From the NCBI RefSeq assembly GCF_963676685.1, contig NC_092345.1, forward strand, positions 45,467,838 to 45,531,837: a DNA stretch of 64,000 nt, given 5' to 3'. The stretch comes from Mytilus edulis. Lineage: Eukaryota; Mollusca; Bivalvia; Mytilida; Mytilidae. The position numbers and the translations under genes are program-made. Of the stretch, positions 43,701 through 55,838 are shown one piece after another (position 1 is the first letter of the stretch; every line of letters begins with the position of its first letter). A model generated the notes under the pieces. That model was not told the origin of the DNA. It was given only the letters and a program-made list of their open reading frames with translations, and searched no databases.

Positions 43701-46547
43701 GTACAAAAAGTCTAATCAAAGCCCGACCAGAAATCAGAACGGGCTCTCTTTCTGATAAAATGGTAATAAATTAATAGTATATTTGACATACTGTGACACG
43801 CTGCTGTATCAGCTAGACGATGGTTTTCTGGAAAAACAGTAAGAGATTCTTGCTTAGTAAATATACCAACTCCATGACTGCGTGTTACTCCCATGAACAC
43901 ATCTAACGGTGTATGTCGAACCATATGGGCAACGGTTTGAGCTGCCTGTAGTAACGAAACAAGATGAAAAACGCTGTTGAGATATACGTGTTTTGTCAAA
44001 TTCCGAATTTAGATAAAGCTATTATTTTATCATTTTATCATTTATAACCAAAGTTATAATACTTTGATGATAATTCGTCGACAATCCAATAATTAATTAA
44101 ACATAACTGGAAAACCACACCATTCGTTGCTGTAGGATTTTGATTTCTTTTGATTTTTTCAGTGATTAAACCCCACTTTTAAGCACCGCTTTTGGGCTAT
44201 TTCGATGCGGCGAGTTTTTTGAAAGAGGATGCCGGAGTGCCTGTAGAAAACCACCGTATTTCGATAGGAAAACTTAAAATCCTAGTCAATCAAGATTCGA
44301 GTCGAGTGAACCCGGACAATCGGGGTTCAAACTCACAACCTCAGTTTTGACTGGCTAGTGATTATAGTAGAAACAACTCGGCCCCCTCCCCCCCCCCTCC
44401 CCGCCGTTCTTGTATGCACAGAGCGAATGCTTATAATGTCATTTATTTGTATGGTATTTCTTGACTAACTCATCTTTTATTTTATTTTAGAACATCACTT
44501 GGCTCATGTTGTTTAATTTTATATTCATCAGTTGATTGGAAAAAAATGTATATAAACCAAAGTACACAAAATTACCTTCATCAAAGCTAAATCAGATACA
44601 TGTGTAGTAGCCTGAACAGTGACTGTCGGACTCGATGGCTTTCTTGTATAAATGTGACCCCTATGATCGACATAACGGCTTTTGAAACTAACTCTATGAT
44701 GGATGGTCAACGGGAGTTGTATTTTATCATCCTCGTGCAAATAGCTGAAATAATCGAACATCAATGCATTAAACCTTTTGATAAAACATTTATAATTTTG
44801 ATACTGTATCGAACAACCTAGTAGCTGAAAAAAATCCTTGCCATTACACCGAAAACGCACTAAGTGTTGCAAACATTATATAGTTATTATGTAGACTGCT
44901 GTTGTAAATCAAACGCAATTTAAACTTAACACAATACTTATATGCCCTTGTCGCCGTTGTCACATCCAGGATTCCCTTTGAAGAAATCAAAATCACACAA
45001 AAAAGGACAAATTGTTTAGTTAGTTCTTTACGTCTGATATAAACAGAAAACAATCCTTACTTTTTTTCAGAAAAATATTTTTTTAAATTATTGTATGATC
45101 TCCGTCGTGCATATTTCTGATTCATTGTCAATGCATGGTTGTCTTTGCGTAAGAATAAACTATGACAAAGGCCATTATAATAGCATGCACAGTTAGCAAT
45201 GCGTGGTTTCCAATGATCTTTTAATTGCTTTTAAATTAATTTATAAACCTAATGGTAATGTCCTCTTACACTGTGGAAAGAATTATATAAAAATACCAAA
45301 TCAAATTTGCGTAAAATATTATAAAAAACAAACCTCTTTTCTTCATCTGTTAAGGGAGGTGCCAAGCAGGTGATATCTGAATTGTAATTTTAATGTTCTT
45401 GTTTAGGTTTGAAAAAATTGCTCAAACCTTTATTCGTTAATAATAATACTTTATTACATAGATCACCCTGACAGGTACAACATGAGGTCAAAATTACACG
45501 ACGTCAAGTTAATAACTGTATAATATTTATAAAGATACTAGCAATCAGCCGATTTGTACTTCATTCTCGCAAATTTTTAGATTGCTTCATATAGCCCACA
45601 TTATGAGACAAATTATCATGATTTAGAACTAAAACAGTTTTATGTTTTGAGTTTGAACCAAGCTGGTTTAAAATCATGATGATGGTTTTCAATATCTTAT
45701 TGCAAAAACAAAAGACTTAAGATTCAATGTTTTTATTCGAGTCGAAGCCGGAGCTTGTATGATACTATTACATCTTTGTTTTGGTTCATTTTAATCAAGT
45801 GCTATACTGTGAATACAACAGACTATCCATTACTTTTTTGCCAGTTCTAAAATCTAAAATTCCTCCCAATAGATAAACGTTGGTTACAATAAAACAGTTC
45901 AAGTAGTTAGGGCAATAAATCTAACATTAGATGCCATTAAGTAAACATATAATTGTCAAGCATTTGTGGTTACAAGAGCGCAATTATTTGTTTACATTTT
46001 ACCGGCAAGTTGGTTCTCAGAATAGAATCATGTACGGCTTCTGATTGGATGATACAGATTGGAATTACATTTAATCGAAAGCTTATCCAATTGAGTTTAA
46101 AAATTGCAGCACATTTTACGAAGTATAGAAAATATCTTCCATTTCTGCACGTCGGAGCCATTAAAAATATGCCTTAATCATAAGCGAAAAAAAAGACGAT
46201 CTTTTTCAACTGCATTTTAAGTCAATTTTTGCCGCATGACCCTATATATTTTATTGGGTGTAATGCAACACTGGCATTTCTTGTAACAGGAACTGCTACC
46301 CGTTTTCCCCTCGCTTGTGTAGTCTTTGAGAGAGAAAATACTGAACACCAGTGGTACCCCATAGAAATGCATTACGAATAATTGCGCTCTTGTAACCATG
46401 TGGATATCGTGTTGTACGGTAACGATTTTGATTTTAATAAAAAGAAAAATGTACTTTTTTAAAACTGTATGATATGTTTATGTCTACAAATCAGTACAAC
46501 TTACCATTGACGAAAACTACCAAGCCCAGAATTAGTGACACGAACAT
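40706..46547 (-). CDS. Secreted HEXXH (gluzincin-like) metallopeptidase, eight exons
   Basis: Exons: 46505-46547, 45334-45376, 44938-45033, 44576-44744, 43792-43945, 42834-43042, 41495-41640, 40706-40853. Every junction is GT-AG, phases agree, and they sum to 1,008 nt (335 aa). Residues 1-14 (MFVSLILGLVVFVN) look like a signal peptide. A Cys-rich stretch (ADTAACHNKCDGSCKHTC, about 162-179) precedes the zinc motif VVSHEFAHLLH, with H221, E222 and H225. About 40 residues later, VNEYFAEGTTSFF offers E263 or E267 as a third ligand. HEXXH plus a downstream Glu in an FAE context is the gluzincin arrangement, and the FAE context resembles ATLF-like peptidases (remembered similarity only). I cannot name the family. 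Its substrate is unknown; the signal peptide and cysteines suggest an extracellular role. Exons 1 and 2 are the least certain because they are short. Confidence 0.72.
41820..42000 (+). repeat. Dispersed repeat R4 in an intron
   Basis: AACCAGGTTTAATCCACCAT, TGTAACAAGTCACGAATATG and TCCCTCGGAGTTTGGTATTT. It lies in the metallopeptidase intron between the exons at 41495-41640 and 42834-43042. Confidence 0.55.
44165..44385 (-). mobile_element. tRNA-derived SINE in an intron
   Basis: It shares the body of the SINE at 15020-15240: CCGGAGTGCCTGTAGAAAAC and CACCGTATTTCGATAGGAAA, with a decayed B-box region (GGGGTTCAAACTCACAACC). It lies in the metallopeptidase intron between the exons at 43792-43945 and 44576-44744 and ends near a C-rich run at about 44388-44403. 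Confidence 0.6.
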
Positions 46548-46664
46548 GTCGTGATGTCTCCTTTACAGATAGTCTTATCATAAAAATTATCAAATAGTCC
46601 TGTATAGGTAGCAACATGTTCCAATAGAAATGTAGTCATTCTATTGACATTTCTGTGTATTTGA

Positions 46665-46715
46665 CTATATTCCGAATTGATTTTCCTCTGAGTTCAGTAT
46701 TTTTGTGATTTTACT
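46665..46715 (+). repeat. End of dispersed repeat R4
   Basis: TTTTCCTCTGAGTTCAGTAT TTTTGTGATTTTAC is the 3' end of the R4 family, seen also near 5600-5640 and 41960-41990. It lies just upstream of the metallopeptidase first exon. Confidence 0.5.
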
Positions 46716-46916
46716 TTTCATTCCTTAAGACGTTGTAATTTTGCCTCGTTCAATTTCTTCTTTGTATTTCACCGAATAATAATAATGTCCCATGTTCTAG
46801 GTGTGATCCAATCTTAATGTTTCTGTTTTTGTTTAAATTAAATAGAGTCTTCTGCATTTTTAGTACATATTTTAGAACTTTCCCCCCATTTATCATGAAT
46901 TGTTTCTGTGTCTTGT

Positions 46917-48128
46917 TCATAATTTATGTTTATCTAAAGGTCTGTATTTATTTCTCATCAAGGTTGTATATTCTTTTCTTACGTTGTTTTCTTTTAACTT
47001 TTCAATGTCAAACTGCTTCCAAGATCTTGTGTTCTTTCCATTAGCCATGTGTTTGGATTTAATGTCAGCTGTTATCAAATGCTGATCACTTCCAACATCA
47101 GCTCCTGTCTTAACTTTAACATCCAACAGGGATCGTTTCCACATTCTATGTATCATGATGTGATCTATTTGGTTCTTGTCTCGTTGGTTAGGAATGCACC
47201 ATGTCAATTTGTGAATGTTTCGATGAGGAAAAATTGTCCCTCCTATTACATAGTTGTTAGTGGAACTTAGTTCTGTTAGTCCTTCTCCATTTTCATTCAT
47301 AGTACCATATCCATGGTTTTCCATTGCTCTTTCAAAGGGGATGTTACTTGATCCAACTTTGGCATTCATATCTCCTATGATGATTTTGATGTCATGTTTT
47401 GGAGTTTTGTCTATTGCCTGTTGAAGTTGTTCATAAAATAGGTCAAGAGCCTCTGGCCTTTGTTAGTTTTGTATGATTTTTAATTTTAGTTTCTTGTGTA
47501 TAATTCGAAGTTTAGTATGACGTCCATTATCACTTAACTAGTATATATATTTGTTTAGGGGCCAACTGAAGGACTGCTCCGGGTGCGGGAGTTTCTCGCT
47601 GCATTTAAGACCCATTGGTGGTCTTCGGCTGTTGTCTGCTCTATGGTCGGGTTGTTGTCTCTTTGACACATTCCCCATTTCCATTCTCAATTTCATTTGT
47701 TCTCCTCGCTGAAATCATTTGTTAAAGCGTAATATTGCAGTAGAGTCATGTTAACTTGTTTCCCTTTTAGCCTTGCCATAATCAGCCTACTATTTATTGG
47801 TTTCCATTCCATTAGACATTTCGACATTCCTTTCTTCAAAAAAATTGCTACCCCTTCAAGATATTGCCCATCAACTCTTCCAGAGTAGAGTGTAGTTTCT
47901 TCAGTTCTTGTTGTTATTCTCCAAGAGTCTGTCTGTCCATCTGCTTTCACTTATGCCTAAAATATGTAGTTTGTAACGTCGCATTTCAGATGTAATTTCT
48001 GCAAGTTTCCCAGCAGAGTACATTGTACGAAAATTCCAGAACCCAATTATAGTTTTAGTTTTGCCCGTGTTTAGGGCCTCTGGATTCTTGTTGGTAGTTT
48101 CCTCTCGACTTTCACTGCCAACAGTCAT
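46917..48128 (-). pseudogene. RTE-like LINE endonuclease relic, with nested repeat
   Basis: Reading the - strand from about 48128: TKTIIGFWNFRTMYSAGKLA, LHILGISESRWTD, a frame shift, LYSGRVDGQYLEGVAIFLKK, WKPINSRLIMARLKGKQVN and TNDFSEENK. An R2 repeat interrupts, then the domain resumes with FYEQLQQAIDKTPKHDIKII, IGDMNAKVGSSN, LTWCIPNQRDKNQIDHIMI and GSDQHLITA. This is the order of an APE-type endonuclease domain (SESRW, GDMNAKVG, QIDHI, SDHHL) as in RTE-clade non-LTR elements, whose proteins are often annotated as craniofacial development protein 2-like. SDHHL reads SDQHL, altering the catalytic His. The reverse transcriptase part is missing. Confidence 0.8.
47441..47694 (-). repeat. Repeat R2 nested in the LINE relic
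   Basis: This is a full-length R2 copy (GAGCCTCTGGCCTTTGTTAG to CCATTCTCAATTTCA). It splits the LINE endonuclease between EENK and the residues before FYEQLQQ. It therefore inserted after the LINE did, which makes R2 a mobile, SINE-like unit. Confidence 0.75.
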
Positions 48129-48179
48129 ACTTGCTCCACTGTTGCTTTAAAAATAGATACGAGGATTACATTTTGTATT

Positions 48180-48365
48180 TACGCCAGACGCGCGTTTCGT
48201 CTACAAGAGACTCATCTGTGACGCTTGAATCCAACAAAGTTAAAAAGGCCAAATAAAGTACGAAGTTGAAGAGCATTTGGACCAAAATTCCTGAAGGTTT
48301 TGCCAAATCAGCTAAGTTAATCTATTCCTGAGGTAGAAAACCTTATAGTACTGCAACCAGAGTTC
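48180..48365 (+). repeat. Dispersed repeat R3
   Basis: ACGCCAGACGCGCGTTTCGT, ACTCATCTGTGACGCTTG and GAAGTTGAAGAGCATTTGG. Confidence 0.6.
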
Positions 48366-48369
48366 ATTT

Positions 48370-49730
48370 TTTTAAACTTAAAAGGTCCGGAAGAACACAC
48401 ACCTAAATTATATATCGATGGAAAGAGGACAACGTGTACAATAAGAAAAGTTGGGTCGTAAAAATCCAGAGTGGTCACAATTTTGTGAAATTGAGGTCAA
48501 AGGTCAGACCTAAAGATATCAATATTTCAAACACAAGAACAAAAAGGAGAAATATTCTGATATTTATTCAATAGAATGCTACAAAAACGATTCAATCATA
48601 AGCATATGCTACAAACGATGTTAAAACGACAAATTTGACTAATTATATGAAGAGCTGCCATTACAAAATGGCGTTGATTTGGAACCTTCTGATATTTTTC
48701 CATTTAAGACATAGCAAAAGAAGAAGTGGCCTTGACCTTTTCACATCCATAAACTTTCATATTGTGTATAGTATTTCACTATAGTATATTACAGAATTAT
48801 TTTCTAAAGTATAAAACACCAGTTTATCAAATTATTTCAATATTTTTTCTATCTTTGAAAAAAACAAAATTCAAGCGCTGAACCCACTGGCTGAAACAGT
48901 GTTTTTAATTTTGCATCTTAAAGGTTGTGTATTTTGTGAAAATTAGTATCTAGTTATAGATAAATACATATTGTGTATTTGCAAAGTGTGGACAGAGCAG
49001 TTATTACACAAAATATACTATAGTCACCCGAGGCGAATGCGAGGTTTAAAAAAAAATGGAGTGTAAAACAAAGTCAGTTTGGTGCATGAACATTTTTTTA
49101 GTAGGATAATCCTGGTAAAAAAGTTAACTCATTGATTTTTTAAGGGAAGGATGAAAAATTATACAATGCAATGCCAATTTTCTAATGCTGTAATTCAAAT
49201 TCAGTCATGATCCTTATATAACTTTTAAAAGCGACACACAATAGCTCAAGTATTTATAAAATAGGGATGTGCGGATTCAGTACGCGTATTAGCATTACAA
49301 GACACTTCCCTTTTTTATAAGAACAAGTTCGGCGCAGGACAGAGTTTGTTCAAAGCAAACACAGTTTTTTTAGTACAAATGCTATCTGGAGCGTAAATAC
49401 CGTCATGATTTGGTCAAACTCGTCAGATATAGTCTTCCCTTTGCATAGGAAACACAAAAGAAATGTGAGTACAAAGTTTCGATCAATGTTCGTGACCCAT
49501 ATTCCCATATGCATATGAATGATGTATCTGCACTGCCAGTCCCAAATTTAAAGGGGCGAATGTTGCTACAGAAACGATTGATTTTGTAATAGCCATACAT
49601 TTACGAATTTTTGTTATCTTTAGGGACAATATACGGTTCAGAAGCGCCTTTGTGTTATTTTTCATCGATTAACTATCAAATGAACTTTTGAGCCTAGGCT
49701 CTGTGTTGAAGACCGGACCGTGACCTATAA
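48370..49730. other. Non-coding DNA
   Basis: No exon is supported. Short - strand frames at 49403-49665 look like chance or repeat readings. A reverse R1 end follows at about 49730-49800 (GTGTTGTATCATTGGCACTC ATACCACATCTTC). Confidence 0.4.
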
Positions 49731-50559
49731 TGGTTTACTTTTATAAATAGTGACTTGGATAGTGTGTTGTATCATTGGCACTCATACCACATCTTCCTAT
49801 ATCTATTAACAAGCTATGCGGGCATCATTTCCATAGAAATACCAAAACGAGGACATAGCTCATAAGACCACTGGTGGCATGATGAAGTTATTGTTCTTCT
49901 TTTAATGTATCCTTGATATTTTCAGACACACCTTGAATTCTGAAAATCTTAATATAGACTTCAATTTTCCTGCAGCAGATATGGCATCCCCTAAATTGAG
50001 TTCAGAGCTAAACTCTATAATTCATATCCCTTGGCCCCACTGTGCCTGAATTGTAAGGTGTCACAATATCTAGTTAGTTCTGGAGTTTGGCAGTTTGGTA
50101 AGCATCAGAGACAATCTTGGGTAAAATTGATCGGTATATATAGAGGATGTGCTACATGAGAAAGGCTTTTTCTTATGGAAAAACAAATCACATCACTAAC
50201 AATCGTTATTAATGAACTGACAGCAAGTTCAAATTCTATTTTTTCAGTGACTGTTTTACTTAATTGCACAGGTGTTGACTTCAATAAGTACTTGGTTATG
50301 CATGGATAAATGATTACTCACATTAATAAGCACAACTTAAAAGACTGTTAACACGTTTAGAGGACTCAGTTTTGCGTAGTTTTCTGTTTTTTTTTTAAAG
50401 GTTTTTCTTTTACACAAAAACCCTGTTTTCATATCCAAACTACAAGGAAGAAACTGAGCGCGAGATCGTATAAAAGTGTCAGGTTGTGAAGTTACATGTC
50501 GATCAGTTTGATCACATGTATGGATTTCTGTTGTTTCTAATTAAAAGTTCCCCAAGGGT

Positions 50560-50970
50560 GACTGGGGAAACGAACTATGGTCACTTGGTCTTCCCCCGAC
50601 CGGCAGTAAAACGAAGTTGGGCGTCCGTTTGGCTGTGCGGGATGTATCAAGTTCGCAGTCACGTCCGGTCAGAATGGGGACGTTAAATCCGCTGCCTCGT
50701 GTAAAGGGAGTGTCACGTTACGTTAAAAATCTTTGCATCAACTCTTTAAGGGGTCCGTAGGTGGCATGTTGCAATGGAAAATGTCTGTCCCAATCCAATA
50801 TCCCATCATTTTCCAGTGGCAGTCTAAATTTTCCCGATCATCATCCCGAATGGCCTCTATTATGACAAAACCTACCTATTGTTTTTATTGTTAGCTTGTT
50901 CTCGTCCTGAACATGCATGAAATATTTGCCACTGGACTTTAAGCAACAAACAATCAATCAATCAATTTAA
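50560..50970 (+). repeat. Dispersed bivalve repeat with AATC microsatellite tail
   Basis: TTCCCCCGACCGGCAGTAAA at the left, GTCCTGAACATGCATGAAAT and ATTTGCCACTGGACTTTAAG near the right, ending in (CAAT)n at about 50948-50966. I recall the right part from many bivalve sequences. The GC-rich 66-codon frame at 50486-50686 is inside it. Confidence 0.6.
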
Positions 50971-50974
50971 TTTA

Positions 50975-51163
50975 AAGACGCACCAATTTTGCCTTCTGGT
51001 GCAAGTCTCATAACATCACTGATGATTCTCCCACGGAAAGCAGAATATCAAGAGAAGTTGGTTTTAGCATTACCTTGTCACACACCAAATCTCTGCGAAA
51101 ATTCAATAGTACTTTTCCCCCCGACCACTTGCATGCATATTAATTGCTCTGAGGTTAAACATT
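50975..51163 (+). other. Possible orphan exon fragment
   Basis: The + strand reads DAPILPSGASLITSLMILPR, then KAEYQEKLVLALPCHTPN in one frame until a stop after EVKH. The text is reminiscent of a ZU5-type beta-sandwich (PxGAxL ... PVxLxIPH). The region follows a TTTAATTTAAAG that could be an acceptor. No partner exon was found, so this is only a suggestion. Confidence 0.2.
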
Positions 51164-52450
51164 GACATACAATGTATTTTCACACAATGTCAACTATAAT
51201 CATTATCCGGAAAAATCTCTTATCCGAAGGATTTGGTTAACTTTTATATAAAGTCAAAATTTTATTAACAAAAATATAACTTATTTACATAAAATACACG
51301 AAAGAACTACTATATATATTCAAATCACTCAAAAATAAATTAACTTCTCCTACAAAATCTACATTATCACATCGAAACTATCAAATTGATTGTGAATGAA
51401 AAAATAAATGGTGGAGCTGATTGACGGATAGGAAATTTGCGTAATTAAAAAAGGTACAAATGATGTTTTTATCTTTGAGTTTTTGACAAAATTGTTTGGA
51501 ATTTGCCCAACAAAATTTGCATGCAGTATCGCAATAATATGTTGTGTCCTCTCAAATGTCAAATACTGTTTTTGAATCATATGTTTTCTCGTTTTCAAAG
51601 AAAAACGCGTTAAATTTCTATCTAATAAACAGCCAACTTTAAGTTTGAAAGTTTTACTTGGAGATGGTATAATATTAATGTCTTCATCATTCCGATGATC
51701 CTTTATGATATGTGCATAGAAAATATTTACGAAAATAGCGGAAAATTTAACCAAAAAATATATTTTTGGATTTTAAGGTAACTACCCAAAACCGTAAATT
51801 GAGGGGGTACCCCCATTAAAGGGGATAAAATACAAAAATGTGACAATAGAAACTTTTTACGACCCGACGGAAATTAAAATATAGATATTATTCTATCATT
51901 TTAAACAATTTGCAGCCGTGTGTTATTCCGGACCATTAAACTCGTTAACTAAGCGTCTTTTTCGATGTCAGTTGCAGTACTATTAGTATTTCAATATCAT
52001 ATCATTGATAATACATTTCAGGCAGGTGATACCCTCGGGATATGGAACGCCGGAACTCTTATAGACATATTGAATTTATTGATTTGAATTGTAAATAAAC
52101 AGAAGATAACTCCTCCCTTAAATATTAAATGTTTAACATTCCTTCCTCTTTTTATATTTCTTATCATTAATTTTCATATTGTACTGTTGTTTCAACTTCT
52201 GCCTAAAACACAATCTTTTATATTTTTCAAAATTTTGAGAAATTTCTTGCATCACTAAAACTTATCCATAAATGAAATGCCTAAAGAGGAAGTCATGCAT
52301 TAATTATCAACATTGCACTGACAATGAAACTAATTCTTGAATATAACCAATCAAGAGATCATTTGACCCTTTATCACTTCACAATATTCTAAGTTTGTAA
52401 GAGAATGATAATCCCTTTTTTCATAATAAGTATACTCGCTATTTAAAGTT
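51164..52450. other. AT-rich DNA with one long unassigned frame
   Basis: A 131-codon - strand frame (51359-51754) begins at TTG, not ATG, and has no motif that I know. I do not call it a gene, though it is the longest unexplained frame outside a repeat. Confidence 0.35.
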
Positions 52451-52453
52451 TAA

Positions 52454-52539
52454 ACAATGCTTGGTCATGTTTCATGAAGATTTAAAGCCCAAGGCGATGT
52501 TGAGGGATTTAACCTGCATAAAACATGACCAAGTATTGT
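52454..52539. repeat. Imperfect 86-bp hairpin
   Basis: ACAATGCTTGGTCATGTTT and AAACATGACCAAGTATTGT face each other around a 48-bp middle. Flanking words (TGACCTTACAAAACTATC and ATTTGACCCTTTATC) suggest that it is the core of a larger degenerate foldback repeat. Confidence 0.55.
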
Positions 52540-53059
52540 CCGACATAGTCACACTTCCGAGTGACCTTACAAAACTATCCTTTCGGATTGTAATATTCAA
52601 ACCATAATAAGAGTCCTTCTTTCATAATGGAGTGATCCTTCTTTCATAATGAAGTGAACGGAAAACAAAGGTACTGGTCATTTTAATGGAGGGAATGAAA
52701 TAGAACTGACATAGTTCGTGAGGGACCAAAAGGATAAATTGTTCAAACATTTGAGTTTTTAATTTCTTCTGCTTCAGGTAAAATTTAATACTTATATTAT
52801 CTTACTTTTAAAAAAAAAAAGAAGCTCAAAATGTTATATAAATCCCGCTATTTGAACCTTTTTTATAATTATAAAACTCACTGTATAAATATTTGAATTC
52901 AGACCATTAAACATTAGATGCTTACTTTTTTTTTGATAAATGTATAAATATTGTGTTTAATTAAAGAATCAAGTTTTAGGCAAAACATAACAAACACATA
53001 ATTTATGTGGAAACAACGGCCATATTTTTAATAAAAGTAACCCACTTTAGTACTAAGTG

Positions 53060-53260
53060 AAGACTGTCTCTGATAAATGGGGTAAGTTGTCACGAATAAA
53101 TCCATCGTGTATTTTCTGTTTTTTTCATAAGTGGGGCGAGTTGGCAGACCTATATTCAATGGGATTTAACCTTTTTCATAAGTGTGGCGAGTTGGTGCAC
53201 AAGAGTGGGGCGATTAAGTGTGGGGCAAATTGGCTAGTGGGGCGAGCTGACATGGTTTCG
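53060..53260 (+). repeat. Degenerate G-rich tandem repeat
   Basis: Words such as ATAAGTGGGGCGAGTTGGC recur four or five times with drift (GTGGGGCGA, GTGTGGCGA, GTGGGGCGA, GTGGGGCAA, GTGGGGCGA). It is GC-richer than its surroundings. The 86-codon frame here is repeat-derived. Confidence 0.55.
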
Positions 53261-53407
53261 TATTTAAACATCGTGTTCGGGGGTCATAAAGGGTATATAT
53301 TATATAGTAATATATAAAGTATATTATAATGCTTGTGTGGTGGTCTAAACAAGATTTCATGAATTGTAAATGTTTTTTTTATATAATCTAGAGCAGCTGG
53401 GATGTAA

Positions 53408-53476
53408 AATAGTTATCCCCTCCGGCCATCGGGGTGATCTTACACTGACACACCAAGTCCGAATGGGATAACTATT
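53408..53476. repeat. Small hairpin
   Basis: AATAGTTATCCC (53408-53419) and GGGATAACTATT (53465-53476) are exact reverse complements. The 45-bp loop includes CTCCGGCCATCGGGGTG. Confidence 0.6.
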
Positions 53477-53479
53477 ACT

Positions 53480-54690
53480 TATATATATACTTGTATATAC
53501 ATTTTTTGATCTAGTCATTTTGAAATATTAACTTGTAAAGATCTATTTTATTTAAATTGTTTGTGAACAGACCATTTAATTGATTTTGATCCAAATTCAT
53601 GTACAGGTGAAAATCTGCTCCAGGGCAGTTGTTTATATCAATTCTAAAATTTGACCTGTAGATACATGTTTGTAAACAATAGTATAATAGCTATTTATAT
53701 AGGTAATTTAAATTTTCATTAACTTTTATTCTTCTATTTCATTAGGTGAAAAAAGCAATTCTATTAAATGTATTTTAAATAAAAATAACAACATAATATT
53801 CTAAATTAAGTTATTGTAATTCATTAGAAAAATATTTATCAATTCGGACTTATCGTAGTCCCATTAAAAATCGTTCTGCATGTTAAACCACGTCAAAAAT
53901 ATACAAATAATTAATCCTAGTATCTATGATGAGTTCATTTGTATCCGTTTCACCCAGAGTTACAGTTGAGAAAAAGGACCTTTTTTCCCCTGAAAAGCGG
54001 TAAGAGTTTTATGATTTTTCTGACTTGTTTCGAAAAAAAAATGCAAATTTTACAGGACGAGAGGGTCTTGTTTATTTATCGATATAGAAACAAGAAGATG
54101 CGATATGATGGACAATCTCTCTCTGCCTTGGCATTTTGCCGATTTTAATTTCGACTCGAATTGTCATAAAACGTGCTAGGTAACAGCAACCTTTCGAATT
54201 TATCCTTTGAATAAACCAAAATACTAAGAAAATTGACTGTACCTATTCATATAGCATTTTAAAAAAAAGGTTTGTATTTTTATATTTATAAAAAAAAACG
54301 GGAGTTCCGATATGTTTTTTTTTTTATCAATTGAACCAATACACCTAATCGCTATTTATTCCATTCCGGATCTTTTTCATCCAGTTGAAGCTATCTGGGA
54401 CCCTGTTTAAACAATGCACTATGCATGATACTTTTTAATGGGACCTGTTTAATTAAACTACCGTAAATACTTCAAACAAAATATATTTTTACTTCAATTT
54501 TAATTTCGAAAAAAGTGGATCATACTATATCAAAGTTTCTTGATGACCACTTTCGTTTTTTCTCCCTCAGCTCACTACTGATGACCTCCATTTTTCGGCC
54601 GGTGACCCAAACAGGAAGTTGTATAAATGACTGTTTAGCGATAAGGTGTATTAACTTTTCTGTCTTTACTTTATTTTTATTTTGAAAGGT
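53480..54690. other. Non-coding DNA
   Basis: No feature is supported except a degenerate R1 start at about 54090-54120 (AACAAGAAGATGCGATATGA). Confidence 0.4.
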
Positions 54691-55340
54691 TTAGATCAAG
54701 TTTGAAGGTTAATCTAATATCATGTTTCATTTTTTTTTTGTCGCGGCATTTAACTAGTATTTTAATGGCCCCGCAACGAATTTATAGTTTTACCCTTGTC
54801 CGTGTAATTCCTTCATTCCCAAACTCCGTACAGTGATCGTTTCCGTTCAGGAACTATTTTCCTTTACTCCATTAGTGTAGAGTAGTATGCGGACCCATAT
54901 GCGGATCGGAGCTGGAACTATCGGGGAGTTTGCGTCATTCCGTCATTCTGTCATTCCGTCATTCCGCAACAAACCATTATACGGAGGTTTTTTTCTAAAC
55001 GCCTTCAGATATTGGGATGATTTTTGGTATGTGAGTTGTTCTTGATGAGTTACAGATCAAGTTTAAGTTTCGTTCCACTCCGCTCCGCTAATTTTTGCCG
55101 AAATTATGGGCTTTGGATTTTGATAAATTGTTGAAAATCACAGTTATACGGACTTTTTTCTAAACGCTTTCAGATATTGAGATGATTTTTGGCATGTGAA
55201 TTAACCAAGATGAGTTACAGATCAAGTTTAATTTTTGTTCCGCTGGGCTAATTTATGCCGAAATTACGGGCTATGGACTTGATAAATTGTTGAAAATCAC
55301 AGTTATACGGGACCATTCGTGTCGCTTTGACACATCTAGT
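54690..55340. mobile_element. Dispersed repeat with about 165-bp tandem units
   Basis: Two units (about 54985-55145 and 55149-55310) share TTTTTCTAAACGC-TTCAGATATTG, GATGAGTTACAGATCAAGTT and TTGATAAATTGTTGAAAATC ACAGTTATACGG. A 9-11 bp micro-tandem (GTCATTCCGTCATTCTGTCA TTCCGTC) precedes them at about 54934-54966. The plan (short simple repeat, then tandem 160-490 bp units) is the same as at 17421-18245 and 18779-20071. Confidence 0.6.
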
Positions 55341-55838
55341 TATATCTATTTAATTCGACGAACAAGTCTATATGTTCTATTGTTCATTTTTACCTATGTG
55401 CTAATTTTTCTGTAATCCTTTGTCACTCATTTAGGGATATTTTCGTCTTGTTGTTTTCAAGTAATTTTTGGTTTGTTAAATAAACTGTTTTATTATTTCG
55501 AAATGGCAGATTAGATTTAGTATTATACTGAGCAGTTCCAACTCGGTACAACTGTATTCAATTCTAAACTATAAAAATCATATATGATCAAGCTTACTGT
55601 TGCAAAGTTCATTCAAGAGTTGGGGTCGGTGCAGACAAGTCGATTTATTCATTGCGTGTGTGTGTTGTTCTATGTCAACACATAACCCAGTCACAAGATA
55701 CATTAATTTTTGTATTTGTGACATATTGTCGATACATTTGCGGGTTTTAAATTTCGTGATAACCCCCTCAAAATATAAAAAAAGAAATAAGATTTTGTTT
55801 AAGGGCGTATATTTCAAACTAAATATGGTACTATAAAA

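Noticed and set aside
44938-45053. A stand-alone start of the metallopeptidase at 45053
   Set aside because: The supposed Met there is a TTG. A strong acceptor (TGTTTATATCAG) at 45034 and phase-matched upstream exons give a better N-terminus with a real ATG and signal peptide.
51359-51754. 131-codon - strand frame
   Set aside because: It starts at TTG, is rich in Ile, Phe, Lys and Asn as expected of AT-rich DNA, and shows no domain or splice context.
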